Source: Veillonella parvula
GTDB taxonomy: Bacteria; Bacillota; Negativicutes; Veillonellales; Veillonellaceae
Reading direction: 5' to 3'
Assembly (NCBI RefSeq): GCF_036456085.1
Contig: NZ_CP138632.1
Location: 1,159,001 to 1,223,000 of the forward strand
DNA: 64,000 nt
Made by a program: the position numbers and the translations under genes. Shown one piece after another: positions 1-13,366 of this stretch; positions within the stretch are counted from its first letter, which is position 1; each line of letters opens with the position of its first letter. Under the pieces are notes generated by a model. The model was not told the origin of the DNA. It was given only the letters and a program-made list of their open reading frames with translations, and searched no databases.

Positions 1-970
1 ATTTACCAACATAAGGGTCAGCCATGATTTTGAATGCCAATGCGGAGAATGGCTCTTCATCGGAAGAAGGACGAGTTGTTTCTTCTTCAGTACCAGGAAC
101 AACACCTTTAATAGGTGGGATGTCGATTGGAGCTGGCATGTAATCGATAACAGCATCCAATAACATTTGAACACCTTTATTTTTATAGGAAGAACCACAA
201 AGAACTGGGAATAATTGATTAGCAATAACAGCTTTACGCAATGCCGCTTTCAATTCTTCCACAGAAATTTCTTCGCCTTCCAAATATTTCATCATGATAT
301 CATCATCTGTTTCAGCGATAGCATCGATCATCATTTCGCGACGAGCTTCTGCTACTTCTTGATATTCAGCAGGGATATCAGTGATTTCATATTCTTTACC
401 GTCATCGGATTTATAAATTTCCGCTTTCATAGTCATCAAGTCAATGATGCCTTCAAAAGTATCTTCAGCACCGATTGGTACTTGAATAGCTACGGAATTT
501 GCACCCAAACGAGCTTTCATCATGTCAACTACGTTGAAGAAGTCAGCACCTACAGTATCCATCTTATTTACATAAGCGATACGAGGTACGCCGTAGTTAG
601 AAGCCTGACGCCATACTGTTTCGGATTGAGGTTCAACGCCACCTTTAGCACTGAACACCGCAACAGAACCGTCAAGTACACGTAGAGAACGTTCTACTTC
701 TACAGTAAAGTCAACGTGACCAGGAGTATCGATGATATTGATACGATGTTCTTTCCATTGACAAGTTGTTGCAGCAGAAGTGATTGTGATACCACGTTCT
801 TGCTCTTGCTCCATCCAGTCCATCGTAGCAGCGCCTTCATGTACTTCGCCGATCTTGTGAACGATACCTGTATAGTAGAGGATACGTTCTGTAGTTGTTG
901 TTTTACCAGCATCGATGTGAGCCATGATACCGATATTACGAGTTTTTGCTAAGGAAAACTCTCTTGCCAC
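1..970 (-). CDS. fusA: Elongation factor G, C-terminus beyond the window
   Basis: Translational GTPase that moves tRNA and mRNA through the ribosome. The visible part is the N-terminal ~323 residues, the GTP-binding domain and the start of the next. The protein begins [20 protein letters not shown], followed by the P-loop [10 protein letters not shown], the switch motif RGITITSA, the G3 motif DTPGHVDF and the G4 motif NKMD. The start is GTG at 970, which is why an ATG-only reading misses the true N-terminus. It lies 16 bp after rpsG in the usual rpsL-rpsG-fusA order. The window edge cuts the gene at its 3' end; there is no sign of damage. Confidence 0.95.
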   Translation of the reverse strand, partial: MAREFSLAKTRNIGIMAHIDAGKTTTTERILYYTGIVHKIGEVHEGAATMDWMEQEQERGITITSAATTCQWKEHRINIIDTPGHVDFTVEVERSLRVLDGSVAVFSAKGGVEPQSETVWRQASNYGVPRIAYVNKMDTVGADFFNVVDMMKARLGANSVAIQVPIGAEDTFEGIIDLMTMKAEIYKSDDGKEYEITDIPAEYQEVAEARREMMIDAIAETDDDIMMKYLEGEEISVEELKAALRKAVIANQLFPVLCGSSYKNKGVQMLLDAVIDYMPAPIDIPPIKGVVPGTEEETTRPSSDEEPFSALAFKIMADPYVGK

Positions 971-985
971 AGTTGTCACCTCTTA

Positions 986-1495
<510 letters not shown>

Positions 1496-1508
1496 TTAAT
1501 GGCTAAAA

Positions 1509-1883
1509 TTATTTTTTAGCTTTTTTCGCGCCGTATTTGGAACGACTTTGCATACGATTTTGTACGCCAGCTGTATCCAATGCACCACGAACGATGTGAT
1601 AACGCACACCTGGAAGGTCTTTTACACGACCGCCTCTGATAAGTACAACACTGTGTTCTTGTAAATTGTGACCAATGCCTGGGATGTAAGCAGTTACTTC
1701 AATAGCGTTTGTCAAACGTACACGGGCAACTTTACGAAGCGCGGAGTTTGGTTTCTTTGGAGTAGCTGTGTACACACGAGTACATACACCACGTTTTTGT
1801 GGAGATTCTTGAAGGGCAGGAGCTGTAGATTTTTTAGTCAAGCTCATGCGGCCTTTGCGTACTAGCTGATTAATTGTTGGCAT
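1509..1883 (-). CDS. rpsL: 30S ribosomal protein S12
   Basis: Decoding-centre protein of the small subunit, 124 residues. It starts [12 protein letters not shown] and contains [16 protein letters not shown] and [17 protein letters not shown]. The two lysines that commonly mutate to streptomycin resistance (in TPKKPNS and RVKDLPG) are both wild type, so the sequence predicts the sensitive form. A Shine-Dalgarno AGGAGG precedes the ATG. It lies 76 bp after the L7Ae-like gene and 52 bp before rpsG. Confidence 0.97.
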   Translation of the reverse strand: MPTINQLVRKGRMSLTKKSTAPALQESPQKRGVCTRVYTATPKKPNSALRKVARVRLTNAIEVTAYIPGIGHNLQEHSVVLIRGGRVKDLPGVRYHIVRGALDTAGVQNRMQSRSKYGAKKAKK

Positions 1884-1959
1884 TTGGGCACCTCCTTTCC
1901 AAATTTGAGATTTATAATTGATCCGTCATAACAAAGTGTTACATCGGATATTACCAAGA

Positions 1960-2205
1960 TTAACGTAGGACGCCTACAGCTGTGGCCCGCACCTTAATGC
2001 GACACGCACGACCGAGATCATCCATGGTGTGTTTGTCATTCACAGGTATTCCCTGTTCTTCACAAGCAATCCGTAAAGGCTGTACCACACGTTCATCACT
2101 ATCACAACCCAGGAACACGTACTTCACAGCACCTTTAGCAATTTGTTTCAACGTTTGCTTGGCACCGATTGTTTTGTTCACCGACTTCAGATGGGCAATG
2201 TCCAT
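1960..2205 (-). CDS. L7Ae/YbxF-like ribosome-associated K-turn RNA-binding protein
   Basis: Small protein of 81 residues of the L7Ae/L30e/S12e/Gadd45 fold, related to Bacillus YbxF, which binds kink-turn RNA. Visible family features are KTIGAKQTLKQIAKG near the N-terminus and VFLGCDSDERVVQPL followed by CEEQGIPV. The ATG at 2205 is chosen over an upstream in-frame start because AGGAGA lies 10 nt before it. In Firmicutes this gene sits between rpoC and rpsL, as in B. subtilis. Here it leads the str genes, with a strong promoter immediately upstream and a BCCT transporter gene separating it from rpoC. Confidence 0.88.
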   Translation of the reverse strand: MDIAHLKSVNKTIGAKQTLKQIAKGAVKYVFLGCDSDERVVQPLRIACEEQGIPVNDKHTMDDLGRACRIKVRATAVGVLR

Positions 2206-2266
2206 TGTACTAATTCTCCTTACGAAATTATGCCCATTAGGCATACCTCGCCTAAAGCACTATGTA

Positions 2267-2295
2267 AGTATATCAATTACAGCAGTCCATGTCAA
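2267..2295 (-). promoter_or_regulatory. Promoter for the L7Ae-rpsL-rpsG-fusA operon
   Basis: On the minus strand TTGACA is followed after 17 nt by TATACT, close to the sigma-70/A consensus, about 60 bp before the L7Ae-like start. It explains how the str genes are transcribed although they are cut off from rpoC. The rest of the 355-bp divergent gap (2206-2560) is AT-rich and shows no further gene. Confidence 0.8.
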
Positions 2296-2560
2296 ACAAT
2301 TTCCAATGTCACACACCGCTCTACAGCTGCATTTTATGTGTACACTCATCCGTGTGTTTCATTCAATCTTAAATTATAAATGAAGAGTGATTTTTTATTC
2401 ATATATCATTATTTTCATGTATAAATAATCATTCTATGCATTTGCTATTATTTTTTCTTTTACCAATTATGCAAAATTAATATAAACACCATTTTATTAT
2501 GATATAAATTAATACAGAACAAATATTTGTATTTATAAGTTACTAAAGAAAGGAGATTAT

Positions 2561-4582
2561 ATGATTAAACTCATTAAACGTTATTCAAACTTTAATCCCC
2601 CTGTAATTATAGGTAGCTTGTCTATCGTCTTAGGGCTGAGCTTATGTGCCCTTCTGATTCCGCAAATATCTCAAACGATCCTCCAAGGGATTCGTGATAT
2701 TATATTTGAAGATTTCAGCTGGTTTTATGTTTTATCCATAAGTCTCTTCTTTATCTTCAATATCTTTCTTGCACTTAGTTCGCTAGGTGACATCAAACTT
2801 GGTAGCGACGATGAAGAAGCGGAATTCTCTTATACAGCTTGGCTCGCCATGTTATTTGCGGCAGGTACTGGTGTAGGTCTCATGTTCTTCGGTACTGCTG
2901 AACCGCTCTCACATTATCACTCCGCTGTAGGCTTAGTCGATGGTGCTCCTAGCGCCAAGGAAGCGTTATTCCGCTCCATCTTCCACTGGGGCATCAATGC
3001 ATGGACGGTATACGGAATTATGGCTTTAGCATTAGCGTATTTTGGTTTTCGCTATAAGTTGCCTTTATCACTACGTTCATGTTTCTATCCGCTGTGGAAG
3101 GATAAGATCAATGGCCCACGAGGGCACATTATCGATATCATCGCACTTTGTGTAACTTTATTAGGTATCGTAACCACCTTAGGATTTGGTGCGGCCCAAC
3201 TAGGTGCAGGGTTCCTATATATTGATATCATCTCCACTAATGACTTTTCCGCCCAAACGGTCATCATTATCATCATTATGTCCATTGCCGTTCTATCTGC
3301 TGTTACAGGTATTGATAAAGGCGTTAAGCTGCTCAGCGAAATTAATATATCTGTTGCATTAGTCTTAATGCTTTTTGTACTCTGTGCAGGTCCTACATTA
3401 CTCCTATTAAATACAATGGTAGAAAACTTTGGATACTATCTATCACATATTTTAGGGCAAAGCTTCTATACATCTATCTATACACCAGAAACCCGTCCAT
3501 GGTTCTTCAGCTGGACCATACTATTCTGGGCTTGGTGGTTATCTTGGGCACCATTTGTGGGCATGTTCATTGCGCGTATTTCAAAAGGTAGGACTATTCG
3601 AGAGTTCATCTTTGGGGTACTCATTATTCCAACTGTTTTTACTATCGTTTGGTTTACTATCTTTGGTAATACTGCAATTTATATCGATGAAACAGTAGCA
3701 AACGGTGCACTCGGTGCATTAACCGATAAACCAGAACAACTACTCTTTGCATTCCTTGAATATTTACCATTATCCAGTTTAACTAGTCTTCTATCAATTA
3801 TCGTATTAGCATTATTTTTTATCACATCTGCCGATTCAGGCATTTATGTGTTAAATAATATTGCGGCCTATGATAAATCCACTTCATCTCCAAAGTGGCA
3901 ATGCTTAATGTGGGGCTCTGTAATGTCCTTTCTTGCCATCAGTTTGCTCAGCATTGGTGGGCTTAATGTACTACAATCGGTAACGCTCATTCTCGCCTTA
4001 CCATTTGCAGCCTTGATGGTTATCATGTGCTACAGCTTATGGCAAGGATTATTAACAGATACGCAATACTTTAACACAAAACTTTCAACCACATCCATCT
4101 ACTGGGACAGCAAGAACTGGAAACAAGGTCTTGCCAAAATACTCAACCAAACGCAATCGGAAGATGTTATTTCCTTTATGAAAACAACAGCATTGCCTGC
4201 TATGTATCAGCTCAATAAAGAATTAACCGAAGAGTACGGATTAACTACGAGAATTGACAAACATTTCAATGGTAACGACGCCTCCGTAGAGTTAACCATC
4301 GAAAAAGAATCAATGCGCAACTTTACCTATGGCATCAAACTCGTTACGCAAGAGGTATCGGATCATCTCATCGAAGATCCTAACATTCCTCACATTACTG
4401 AAAGTACCAACGCAATCCCTATGACATATTTCAGTGACGGGCGCGCCGGATACGATGCACAGTATATGACACGGGAGGATATCATTACCGATATCATTCG
4501 ACAGTACGAACGATATCTTACTTTATCGGATGACGTCGGTTATGACATCATGTCTCATGACGCGGAAGAAGCAGCTGAATAG
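2561..4582 (+). CDS. BCCT-family betaine/choline/carnitine transporter (BetT-like)
   Basis: Secondary transporter for trimethylammonium compounds such as choline, glycine betaine or carnitine. Its 673 residues contain about 12 membrane segments. Family hallmarks are AAGTGVGLMFFGTAEPLSHY near residue 105 and the tryptophan-rich box FWAWWLSWAPFVGMF followed by ARISKGRTIREF near residue 320. The last ~150 residues form a soluble tail, as in E. coli BetT (677 aa), which suggests choline uptake with osmotic control, but the substrate is inferred. AGGAG lies 7 nt before the ATG. It is a single-gene unit facing its neighbours and interrupts the otherwise conserved rpoC-str junction. Confidence 0.9.
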   Translation: MIKLIKRYSNFNPPVIIGSLSIVLGLSLCALLIPQISQTILQGIRDIIFEDFSWFYVLSISLFFIFNIFLALSSLGDIKLGSDDEEAEFSYTAWLAMLFAAGTGVGLMFFGTAEPLSHYHSAVGLVDGAPSAKEALFRSIFHWGINAWTVYGIMALALAYFGFRYKLPLSLRSCFYPLWKDKINGPRGHIIDIIALCVTLLGIVTTLGFGAAQLGAGFLYIDIISTNDFSAQTVIIIIIMSIAVLSAVTGIDKGVKLLSEINISVALVLMLFVLCAGPTLLLLNTMVENFGYYLSHILGQSFYTSIYTPETRPWFFSWTILFWAWWLSWAPFVGMFIARISKGRTIREFIFGVLIIPTVFTIVWFTIFGNTAIYIDETVANGALGALTDKPEQLLFAFLEYLPLSSLTSLLSIIVLALFFITSADSGIYVLNNIAAYDKSTSSPKWQCLMWGSVMSFLAISLLSIGGLNVLQSVTLILALPFAALMVIMCYSLWQGLLTDTQYFNTKLSTTSIYWDSKNWKQGLAKILNQTQSEDVISFMKTTALPAMYQLNKELTEEYGLTTRIDKHFNGNDASVELTIEKESMRNFTYGIKLVTQEVSDHLIEDPNIPHITESTNAIPMTYFSDGRAGYDAQYMTREDIITDIIRQYERYLTLSDDVGYDIMSHDAEEAAE

Positions 4583-4602
4583 AAACCAATAATACCTATA
4601 AC

Positions 4603-4636
4603 AAAAGGGTGCACCTCGCAGGTGCACCCTTTTTAT
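4603..4636. terminator. Bidirectional terminator between the BCCT gene and rpoC
   Basis: A perfect stem of 13 bp (arms 4604-4616 and 4620-4632) with a 3-nt loop is followed by T-runs on both strands. It ends the BCCT transcript on the plus strand and rpoBC on the minus strand. Confidence 0.9.
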
Positions 4637-4706
4637 TATGTCGCACAATATCAACTATGCAACAGGTCTATACAGTTAATATAGCTTAACGGCTAATCCA
4701 AAGTAA

Positions 4707-7700
4707 TTAATCTTCAGACATAACCTCTTCTGTAATATCAATGATTTCAGGTGTATTTTTTACAACTTCAATCTTACGGTAACGACTCATGCCTGTACCA
4801 GCAGGAATCAACTTACCGATAATTACGTTTTCTTTCAAGCCCAACAATGGATCGATTTTACCCTTGATAGCAGCGTCGGTAAGAACACGTGTTGTTTCTT
4901 GGAAGGACGCAGCGGACAAGAAGGAGTCCGTTGCCAAAGCGGCTTTCGTAATACCCAATAGCGTGCGTTTGCCTGTAGCATTTTCACGACCATTGAGGGT
5001 AAGACGACGGTTTTCTTCGTCAAAGGTATTAACGTCCACCATATCCCCTGGAAGCATATCCGCATCGCCAGCTGTTTCAATTTTAACTTTATGAAGCATT
5101 TGACGAACGATAACTTCGATATGTTTATCGTTAATTTCTACACCTTGGGATTTGTATACTTTTTGTACTTCGTATACGAGATAACGTTGAGTCGCTTCAG
5201 TACCCATGACGCGCATGATGTCATGAGGATTGATGGAACCTTCTGTTAAACGAGCGCCCAAGGATACCACGTCACCGTCTTTAACGATAATGCGCGAACC
5301 GTAAGGAATGAGGTAATCAAGTTCAATACCATCTTCACCAGTGATAAAGATAGTGTTCGTACCTTTCTTACCTTCATTAGGTACAACGCGAACTGTACCT
5401 TCGTTTTCGGCAATGATAGCATTACGTTTTGGTTTACGAGCTTCGAACAATTCTTCGACACGTGGCAAACCTTGTGTAATATCGTCACCTGCGACACCAC
5501 CAGTATGGAATGTACGCATTGTCAACTGAGTACCAGGTTCACCGATGGATTGTGCCGCAATGATACCTACAGCTTCACCAACTTGAACTTGGTTGCCAGT
5601 TCCTAGATCACGACCATAGCACTTGCGGCATACGCCATATGGGCTACGGCAAGTCAATACGGAACGGATTTTTACTGTTTCATAATGTTTTACAACTTCA
5701 TCAGCTAACGCCTCTGTGATTTCACCATTAAGAGGAACGATGACTTCGCCAGTTTCCTTATTAACTAATTCTTCAGCTGCAATACGACCTACGATACGGT
5801 CTTTTAATGGCTCGATAACACCAGTGCCTTCAACGATAGCTTCCACTTCAATACCGTGGATTTCATTGTTCCGCACTTGTACTTCTTTTACATCGGAGTT
5901 AAGGATAGCTTCGATGCCTTCTTCTGTAAGACGTGTATCAGCTGGGAAGATTTCTACACCTTCGCTGTCAACGATTGCTTGTACAGTATCCTTGTTCAAC
6001 ATATTTTGAACCATAGTTTCTTTCAATGTTGCACGGATACTATCGTCGCTTTCACCAAGAATAATTTTTTGAACCAAGTTAGTATGATTAATATCGCTAT
6101 CAGAGCCCAAATGTGCACCGCGCAATGCGATAGATGTAACACCAGCTTCAGCAATATCTGCCAAGCATTGTTCATCCAAGATAGTTTCAGCTGGTACAAC
6201 AAGTTCCCCTGTTTCAGCATTCACAACATCTTTATCTAAAACGCGACCAATGAGTTTATCCTTAAGCAATTCTAATGCTTGACGTGGAGATGTAGCCAAA
6301 CGAGCACGTTCACGAACGAGATCGATACCTACAACGTCACAATCGTCCTCACGAACGATTACATCTTGAGATACGTCAACAAGACGACGTGTCAAGTAAC
6401 CAGAGTCAGCTGTACGAAGCGCTGTATCGGCCAAACCTTTACGCGCACCATGAGAGGATGTAAAGTAATCCAATACAGTCAAACCTTCTTTAAAGTTTGC
6501 TTTGATTGGTAAGTCGATGATACGACCAGATGGATCGGCCATCAAACCACGCATACCAGCAAGCTGACGAATTTGTTGTTTATTACCGCGGGCACCAGAG
6601 ATAGCCATCATGTAAACAGGGTTAAAGCCGTCTTTATCGCACGCCATATTATCCATCATCGCATCGGTAACATCTTCTGTTGCCTTTGTCCATAATTGGA
6701 TAGTTTTACGGTAACGTTCTTCCTCTGTAATAAGACCACGGCGGTACATACGAGATACTTTTTCTACCTCTTGTTCCGCTGTATCTAACAAGCTAGTTTT
6801 AACTTCTGGTACTTTAATATCAGCAATAGCTACAGTCATACCTGCGCGACGAGCGAAGGAGTAACCCAAGGACTTGATGCGGTCCAATAGTTCTGCTGTT
6901 TTTTCATTACCAAACAATTGGAAACATTGATCAACCAATTTACCAACTGTTTTCTTATCCATAACCTTACCTAAAGAGTAAGTGCCATCTTCACGTTTCT
7001 CGTATTGCCACAATTCTGGGAATAAAGCATTGTTGAAGATCAAGCGACCTGCTGTTGTTTCTACACGGCCATGATCAGGTAAACGGATATAAAGAATATC
7101 TTGCAAACCAATGATATGAGACTCATAGGCAAGCATAACTTCATCATAGGTAGCAAATGTTTTTGCTTTATCACGAGTATCTTCGCGTACAACTGTTAGG
7201 TAATATGTACCTAAGATCATATCTTGAGAAGGTACTGCTACTGGCTTGCCGTCCTTAGTAGACAAAATATTATGGCTAGAAAGCATCAATGTACGAGCTT
7301 CCGCTTGTGCTTCTACGGACAATGGTAAGTGACACGCCATTTGGTCACCGTCAAAGTCGGCATTGAAGGCTGTACATACTAATGGATGCAATTTGATAGC
7401 ACGACCTTCCCAAAGGATTGGTTCGAAGGCTTGGATACCAAGTCTATGCAATGTAGGGGCACGGTTCAAGAGAACTGGATGTTCTTTAATTACCTCTTCC
7501 AAGGATTCCCACACGCCAGGGCCAATTCTTTCAACTTGGCGTTTAGCAGCCTTGATGTTGGATGCTTGACCGCGTTCTACCAAACGTTTCATAACGAATG
7601 GTTTGAACAATTCTAATGCCATTTCTTTTGGCAAACCACATTGGTGCATTTTAAGTTCAGGACCTACTACGATTACGGAACGACCGGAGTAGTCAACACG

Positions 7701-8909
7701 TTTACCGAGCAAGTTTTGACGGAAACGACCTTGTTTACCTTTAAGCATGTCGGACAAGGATTTCAATGGGCGGTTACCAGGACCTGTAACAGGACGACCG
7801 CGACGACCATTATCAATCAATGCATCAACCGCTTCTTGAAGCATGCGTTTTTCGTTGCGCACGATGATATCAGGAGCACCCAAGTCGAGTAAACGTTTCA
7901 AACGGTTGTTACGGTTGATAACACGACGGTATAAATCGTTGAGGTCAGATGTAGCAAAACGGCCACCATCTAATTGGACCATAGGACGCAATTCAGGTGG
8001 GATTACAGGAACGATGTCCATAATCATCCATTCTGGACGGTTCCCAGATTGACGGAATGCTTCTACTACTTCCAAACGACGAACTGCACGGATTTTACGT
8101 TGACCACTAGCAGTGTTCAACTCTTCGCGCAATTCGGCATTCAATGCTTCAAGATCAAGTTCTGATAAGAGAGCTTTTACCGCTTCAGCACCCATGTCGA
8201 TACATGCGAAGAGAACCTCTTCAGCAGCGCCTAACTCATAGCGTTCTTCGCGAGTTAATTCTTCGTATTCCTTATCAGCTTCTGGTATTGTTGCATCATC
8301 ACGAAGAGCCGCATTATAGCGCTCTTTGCGTTGTGCTTCACGAACAATAGCTAAACGTTCATTACGTTGAGCCACTGTTTCGATTACGACGGATTTACCA
8401 CCGATAGTATAACCGTCTTCATTAAATTGAGCTTCGTATTCGCGGTATTCTTGCTCGGACAACAATTGACGTTTTGTCAATGGTGTACCAGCTGGATCTA
8501 CTACGATGTAGGAAGCAAAGTATAATACGCGTTCCAAAGAACGTGGTGATATGTCAAGGATAAGACCCATACGGGATGGGATTCCTTTGAAGTACCAAAT
8601 GTGAGATACAGGAGTAGCCAATTGAATATGGCCCATACGTTCACGACGTACTTTCGCACGAGTAACCTCTACACCACATTTGTCGCAGACTACGCCTTTA
8701 TGGCGGATGCGTTTATATTTGCCGCAGTGACATTCCCAGTCCTTTGTTGGTCCAAAAATGCGTTCGCAGAATAGACCATCACGTTCTGGCTTCAACGTAC
8801 GGTAGTTAATTGTTTCAGGTTTCTTAACTTCCCCATGAGACCAGGATAAAATCTGCTCTGGAGAGGCTAAACCGATTCGCATGGAATCGAATTCATTTAC
8901 GTCTAGCAC
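4707..8909 (-). CDS. rpoC: DNA-directed RNA polymerase subunit beta'
   Basis: Catalytic large subunit of RNA polymerase, 1400 residues. The N-terminal zinc site is [20 protein letters not shown] (about residues 60-80), the Mg-binding loop is [11 protein letters not shown], and the second zinc site is [13 protein letters not shown] in the C-terminal third. The GTG at 8909 is chosen as start because GGGAG lies 8 nt before it. It is 29 bp downstream of rpoB and cotranscribed with it. The region of about residues 150-240 is rich in charged residues, as in other Firmicutes. No disruption was seen. Confidence 0.98.
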   Translation of the reverse strand: MLDVNEFDSMRIGLASPEQILSWSHGEVKKPETINYRTLKPERDGLFCERIFGPTKDWECHCGKYKRIRHKGVVCDKCGVEVTRAKVRRERMGHIQLATPVSHIWYFKGIPSRMGLILDISPRSLERVLYFASYIVVDPAGTPLTKRQLLSEQEYREYEAQFNEDGYTIGGKSVVIETVAQRNERLAIVREAQRKERYNAALRDDATIPEADKEYEELTREERYELGAAEEVLFACIDMGAEAVKALLSELDLEALNAELREELNTASGQRKIRAVRRLEVVEAFRQSGNRPEWMIMDIVPVIPPELRPMVQLDGGRFATSDLNDLYRRVINRNNRLKRLLDLGAPDIIVRNEKRMLQEAVDALIDNGRRGRPVTGPGNRPLKSLSDMLKGKQGRFRQNLLGKRVDYSGRSVIVVGPELKMHQCGLPKEMALELFKPFVMKRLVERGQASNIKAAKRQVERIGPGVWESLEEVIKEHPVLLNRAPTLHRLGIQAFEPILWEGRAIKLHPLVCTAFNADFDGDQMACHLPLSVEAQAEARTLMLSSHNILSTKDGKPVAVPSQDMILGTYYLTVVREDTRDKAKTFATYDEVMLAYESHIIGLQDILYIRLPDHGRVETTAGRLIFNNALFPELWQYEKREDGTYSLGKVMDKKTVGKLVDQCFQLFGNEKTAELLDRIKSLGYSFARRAGMTVAIADIKVPEVKTSLLDTAEQEVEKVSRMYRRGLITEEERYRKTIQLWTKATEDVTDAMMDNMACDKDGFNPVYMMAISGARGNKQQIRQLAGMRGLMADPSGRIIDLPIKANFKEGLTVLDYFTSSHGARKGLADTALRTADSGYLTRRLVDVSQDVIVREDDCDVVGIDLVRERARLATSPRQALELLKDKLIGRVLDKDVVNAETGELVVPAETILDEQCLADIAEAGVTSIALRGAHLGSDSDINHTNLVQKIILGESDDSIRATLKETMVQNMLNKDTVQAIVDSEGVEIFPADTRLTEEGIEAILNSDVKEVQVRNNEIHGIEVEAIVEGTGVIEPLKDRIVGRIAAEELVNKETGEVIVPLNGEITEALADEVVKHYETVKIRSVLTCRSPYGVCRKCYGRDLGTGNQVQVGEAVGIIAAQSIGEPGTQLTMRTFHTGGVAGDDITQGLPRVEELFEARKPKRNAIIAENEGTVRVVPNEGKKGTNTIFITGEDGIELDYLIPYGSRIIVKDGDVVSLGARLTEGSINPHDIMRVMGTEATQRYLVYEVQKVYKSQGVEINDKHIEVIVRQMLHKVKIETAGDADMLPGDMVDVNTFDEENRRLTLNGRENATGKRTLLGITKAALATDSFLSAASFQETTRVLTDAAIKGKIDPLLGLKENVIIGKLIPAGTGMSRYRKIEVVKNTPEIIDITEEVMSED

Positions 8910-8938
8910 TACTATCGCTCCCTTCCTTATAGATAGTT

Positions 8939-11900
8939 TTAGTCTTCATCGTTAGAGGAGTCGCCCATTGGGTACGCCAATTGGCTAAGGATATCATCTT
9001 CACCGCCATTATCAGCTGGTAATTCTTCCTCTTCCTCTACTTCTGGTTCTACTACAGTTACTTCATCAGTTTCTACAGCACTGCCTTCCATAACTTCTTC
9101 AATACCAGTTTCTACCACCTCATCTTCGTCCTCAAGTTCTTTCATAACAACTTCTTCTTGATCTTCGTTCAAGATTTTTACATCGAGACCGATACTTTGA
9201 AGTTCTTTAAGCAATACCTTGAAGGACTCAGGTACACCTGGTTCAGGGATGTTTTCGCCTTTAACGATTTTTTCGTATGCTTTCACACGACCAACAACGT
9301 CGTCAGACTTAACAGTTAATAGCTCTTGAAGGGTATAGGCTGCGCCATATGCTTCTAGAGCCCAAACTTCCATTTCCCCGAAACGTTGGCCACCGAACTG
9401 AGCTTTACCGCCCAAAGGTTGTTGTGTAACAAGGGAGTACGGACCTGTAGAACGAGCATGGATTTTGTCATCAACCAAATGATGGAGTTTAAGCATGTAA
9501 ACGTAACCAACAGTGACGCGGTTATCCATCGGTTCACCAGTACGACCATCATATAGAACAGTTTTACCATCATCAGGACGACCTGCAATCGCCAATGTTT
9601 CGAATACGTCCTTTTCGTGAGCACCATCAAATACAGGTGTAGCAATATGAATACCTGCTACATCTGGTTTTGGCATGCCATATTTGTCAAAATCATAGCC
9701 AAGGCTTTCCAACTCTTTGCGAATTTCAACGCGTTTTTCTTCAGCAGAGTGAATGTTGTTAAGAGTATTCTTGACTTTGCTAATTGCCTCTAATTCTTCT
9801 ACAAGCGCAGGATCCATTTCAGGAGCCTCTTCTTCAGAATCAAAGAATTCTACATGAAGTGCATTGTATTTAGCTTCAATAGCTTTAAGCTCTTGGTAAC
9901 GAGCTTCGCCACCCATAGCATCCAATTTCTTTTGCGCTGCTGCTTCTACATGTTTTAAAATTTTAGTTTTCAAAGCAATGATTTGCTCATTTTCTTCGAA
10001 ATGATTTACCGTAACATCTTCCGCAACTTTCGCTTCCAATACCTCAATTTGAGCATAAAGGTCGCGGATTGCATCGATTTGTTCCCAGTAAGATGCATCA
10101 GTACGGGCTTCTTTCAACACGTTTTGAATGTGAAGGTCTGTAGCTTTGATTTTCATACCTAAGCCTTGAACAGCCCACCCCAAGTGAGTTTCAAGAACCT
10201 GACCGATGTTCATACGAGAAGGTACGCCCAATGGGTTCAATACGATTTGTACTGGAGTACCATCTGGAAGGAATGGCATATCTTCTTTTCTCATAACGCG
10301 AGAAACGACACCTTTGTTACCATGACGGCCCGCCATTTTATCGCCTTCATGAATCTTACGTTTTTGAGCGATATATACGCGAACAAGTTTATTTACGCCT
10401 GGTTGTAATTCGTCGCCATTTTCACGGGTGAAGACTTTTACATCTACGACTTTACCAGATTCGCCATGAGGCACGCGCAAAGAAGTATCGCGAACTTCAC
10501 GTTCTTTGTCACCAAAAATAGCACGCAACAAACGTTCTTCTGGAGTAAGCTCAGTTTCACCTTTTGGAGTAGCTTTACCTACAAGGATATCGCCAGGATG
10601 TACTTCTGCACCAATGCAGATAATACCATCTTCGTCTAAGTTTTTTAGTGTGTCGTCACCTGTATTAGGCAACTCACGAGTAATTTCTTCAGCGCCTAAT
10701 TTGGTATCACGAGCATCACATTCGTATTCTTCAATATGAATGGATGTATAGATATCTTCTTTGCAGAGTTCTTCACTAAGCAAGATAGCATCTTCATAGT
10801 TATAACCTTCCCAAGGCATGAACGCTACAAGAACGTTATAACCTAATGCCAATTCGCCGCCATCTGTAGCAGGACCATCAGCCAATACTTGGCCTTTTAC
10901 AACATGGTCGCCACGATTAACGATTGGTTTTTGGTTAAAGCATGTGGATTGGTTAGAACGAAGGAATTTATTCAAATGGTATGTATCAACACGACCATCG
11001 CTATCGCGAAGAACGTGGATTTCATTACCCCAACAACGTACAACTTTACCCGCTTCACGCGCCAATACGCAAACACCAGAGTCAGTAGCTGCTGTATATT
11101 CCATACCTGTACCAACAAGTGGTGCTTGAGCACACAAAAGTGGTACCGCTTGACGTTGCATGTTCGCGCCCATCAAGGCACGGTTAGCATCATCATTTTC
11201 AAGGAATGGAATCATAGCTGTACCAATAGATACAACTTCTTTTGGACTAACGTCCATGTAGTCAACCTTATCAGGTGTAACTTCTAGTACATCATGACCA
11301 CGACGACAAGCTACGTGTTCATTAGTAAAGTAACCTTCAGCATCGATTGGAGAGTTCGCTTGGGCAATTGTCATGCCTTCTTCTTCATCAGCTGTCATAT
11401 ATACAACGGAATCAGATACACGAACTTTGATAACTTTGTCTGCATCTTCACCTGTACCATAGATTTTTTCAACCTTACGGTATGGAGCTTCAATGAAACC
11501 GAATTCATTTACTTTCGCATAGTTAGACAAGGAGTTGATCAAACCGATGTTTGGACCTTCTGGAGTTTCAATTGGACACATACGGCCATAGTGAGAGTGA
11601 TGCACGTCACGAACTTCGAAGCCTGCACGCTCACGAGATAAACCACCAGGGCCAAGGGCAGATAGACGACGTTTGTGAGTCAATTCTGCTAATGGGTTTG
11701 TTTGGTCCATGAACTGAGACAATTGGGAAGAACCAAAGAATTCTTTGATTGCTGCCACTACAGGACGAATATTAATCAACGCTTGAGGCGTGATAGATTC
11801 GATTTCTTGAATTGTCATACGTTCACGAACAACACGTTCCATACGAGTTAAACCAATACGGAATTGGTTTTGCAACAATTCACCTACGCAACGAAGACGA

Positions 11901-13099
11901 CGGTTACCCAAATGGTCGATATCATCTGTATGACCTGCACCATCCATAAGGTTGAGCAAGTAAGAGATGTTAGCGATCATATCTTCGCGAGTTACTGTAC
12001 GGTGATCGAATGGCAAGTTGCAGTTATTACAGATAACTTTGGACTCTACACCATCGTTATTTACGATGTAGAATTCAGCGAAACCTTCGCCATCGAATAC
12101 ATGGCTATTAGCAACGATATCAAGTTGTTCTTCCCCAACTTGTACACCTGCATCAAGGATAATTTCGCCAGTCTCTGGATCTACGATAGGTTGTGCCAAT
12201 GTTTGACCCAACATACGTTGACGCCAGCCAAGTTTTTTGTTCAATTTGTAACGACCAACGCGCGCCAAGTCATAACGGCGTGCATCGAAGAACAAGTTAT
12301 CGAACAAGTTACGAGCGGACTCTACAGTAGGAGGCTCGCCTGGACGTAATTTTTTATAGATTTCAACCAATGCTTCATCAGCAGATTGAGTTGTATCTTT
12401 TTCTAATGTACGAACGATGCGTTCATCATATACTGGTAAACCATCTTCATCAGTTTTACCATTCCAGAAGAGGTCAAGGATGCTTTCATTAGTATCCCAA
12501 CCTAATGCACGTACCAATACAGTAGCTGGTAATTTACGGTTACGGTCAATACGAACAGCCACAACTTCGCTTGCATCAGTTTCAAGCTCGATCCATGCGC
12601 CACGGTTAGGAATAACTGTGGAATCGTACAAACGATTACCCATTGTATCGATTTCTTTATTGTAGTAAACGCCTGGAGAACGTACCAATTGGGATACGAT
12701 AACACGTTCTGCACCATTGATGATGAAAGTACCTGTATCAGTCATCAATGGGAAATCGCCCATGAATACTTCTTGTTCTTTAATGTCCATATTTTCTGGA
12801 TCATTATTTACCAAGCGAACATTTACACGAAGTGGTGCTGCATAAGTAGCATCACGGTTTTTACATTCATTAATATCATACTTAGGTTCACCTAAGCTGA
12901 AACCTTCGAAAGAAAGTACTAGATTACCTGAATTGTCTTTAATCGGAGAAATATCGTTGAAAATATTTTGTAAACCACTCTCCAAGAACCACTCATACGA
13001 TTTACGCTGAATGTCCAATAAATGCGGCATCTTGATAACTTCGTTAATTTTAGCGTACGTATAACGAGTTCGTTTGCCTACCTGTTCAGGTTTGAACAT
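8939..13099 (-). CDS. rpoB: DNA-directed RNA polymerase subunit beta
   Basis: Second large subunit of RNA polymerase, about 1386 residues. The rifampicin pocket reads [20 protein letters not shown] then [11 protein letters not shown], with the Gln, Asp, His and Ser positions that mutate to resistance all wild type. The ATG at 13099 ([13 protein letters not shown]) has AGGGGTG 9 nt upstream; a longer in-frame ATG at 13138 has no ribosome binding site. The C-terminal ~90 residues are a strongly acidic, glutamate-rich tail. Unlike the usual order, rplL is not directly upstream: aspA and a glycosyltransferase intervene, and the gene has its own promoter and a ~230-nt leader. Confidence 0.98.
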   Translation of the reverse strand: MFKPEQVGKRTRYTYAKINEVIKMPHLLDIQRKSYEWFLESGLQNIFNDISPIKDNSGNLVLSFEGFSLGEPKYDINECKNRDATYAAPLRVNVRLVNNDPENMDIKEQEVFMGDFPLMTDTGTFIINGAERVIVSQLVRSPGVYYNKEIDTMGNRLYDSTVIPNRGAWIELETDASEVVAVRIDRNRKLPATVLVRALGWDTNESILDLFWNGKTDEDGLPVYDERIVRTLEKDTTQSADEALVEIYKKLRPGEPPTVESARNLFDNLFFDARRYDLARVGRYKLNKKLGWRQRMLGQTLAQPIVDPETGEIILDAGVQVGEEQLDIVANSHVFDGEGFAEFYIVNNDGVESKVICNNCNLPFDHRTVTREDMIANISYLLNLMDGAGHTDDIDHLGNRRLRCVGELLQNQFRIGLTRMERVVRERMTIQEIESITPQALINIRPVVAAIKEFFGSSQLSQFMDQTNPLAELTHKRRLSALGPGGLSRERAGFEVRDVHHSHYGRMCPIETPEGPNIGLINSLSNYAKVNEFGFIEAPYRKVEKIYGTGEDADKVIKVRVSDSVVYMTADEEEGMTIAQANSPIDAEGYFTNEHVACRRGHDVLEVTPDKVDYMDVSPKEVVSIGTAMIPFLENDDANRALMGANMQRQAVPLLCAQAPLVGTGMEYTAATDSGVCVLAREAGKVVRCWGNEIHVLRDSDGRVDTYHLNKFLRSNQSTCFNQKPIVNRGDHVVKGQVLADGPATDGGELALGYNVLVAFMPWEGYNYEDAILLSEELCKEDIYTSIHIEEYECDARDTKLGAEEITRELPNTGDDTLKNLDEDGIICIGAEVHPGDILVGKATPKGETELTPEERLLRAIFGDKEREVRDTSLRVPHGESGKVVDVKVFTRENGDELQPGVNKLVRVYIAQKRKIHEGDKMAGRHGNKGVVSRVMRKEDMPFLPDGTPVQIVLNPLGVPSRMNIGQVLETHLGWAVQGLGMKIKATDLHIQNVLKEARTDASYWEQIDAIRDLYAQIEVLEAKVAEDVTVNHFEENEQIIALKTKILKHVEAAAQKKLDAMGGEARYQELKAIEAKYNALHVEFFDSEEEAPEMDPALVEELEAISKVKNTLNNIHSAEEKRVEIRKELESLGYDFDKYGMPKPDVAGIHIATPVFDGAHEKDVFETLAIAGRPDDGKTVLYDGRTGEPMDNRVTVGYVYMLKLHHLVDDKIHARSTGPYSLVTQQPLGGKAQFGGQRFGEMEVWALEAYGAAYTLQELLTVKSDDVVGRVKAYEKIVKGENIPEPGVPESFKVLLKELQSIGLDVKILNEDQEEVVMKELEDEDEVVETGIEEVMEGSAVETDEVTVVEPEVEEEEELPADNGGEDDILSQLAYPMGDSSNDED

Positions 13100-13203
13100 A
13101 TTTGCTTTCACCCCTATCAAAACACACTGGTCTACCATTTTCTATAACGGCACGGAAAAGACATCTTACAGGTCTCAGTTTTCCTGCTCAGATAACGCCA
13201 AAT

Positions 13204-13242
13204 AAAGCAAGGCCCATTTTATTTTTAAAATAACCTTGCTTT
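13204..13242 (-). other. Stem-loop in the rpoB leader
   Basis: The 5' leader of rpoB (about 13331 to 13100) contains a 9-bp stem (arms 13204-13212 and 13234-13242) with an AT-rich partly self-complementary loop. No T-run follows it, so it is not a plain terminator. It may be an RNA-stability or autoregulatory structure; the function is unknown. Nothing else was recognised in the 329-bp gap 13100-13428 apart from the promoter and the aspA terminator. Confidence 0.4.
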
Positions 13243-13337
13243 CCATTAACCAAGCACAACCTTGGAAGAAAACCTCATCACTATTCAAGTTATAGTTTTA
13301 TATCCAAAAGCAGGAAACGCTACTTTTGCAATATATA

Positions 13338-13366
13338 ATTCTATCAGTATTAAAAAAGACTGTCAA
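13338..13366 (-). promoter_or_regulatory. Promoter of rpoBC
   Basis: On the minus strand TTGACA is followed by 17 nt and TAGAAT, giving a start near 13331. The -35 hexamer (13361-13366) lies inside the 3' arm of the aspA terminator hairpin, so terminator and promoter overlap. Confidence 0.75.

Noticed and set aside
8939-13099. Rifampicin-resistance allele
   Set aside because: The resistance-determining region carries wild-type Gln, Asp, His and Ser at the usual positions. The rpsL lysines are also wild type.
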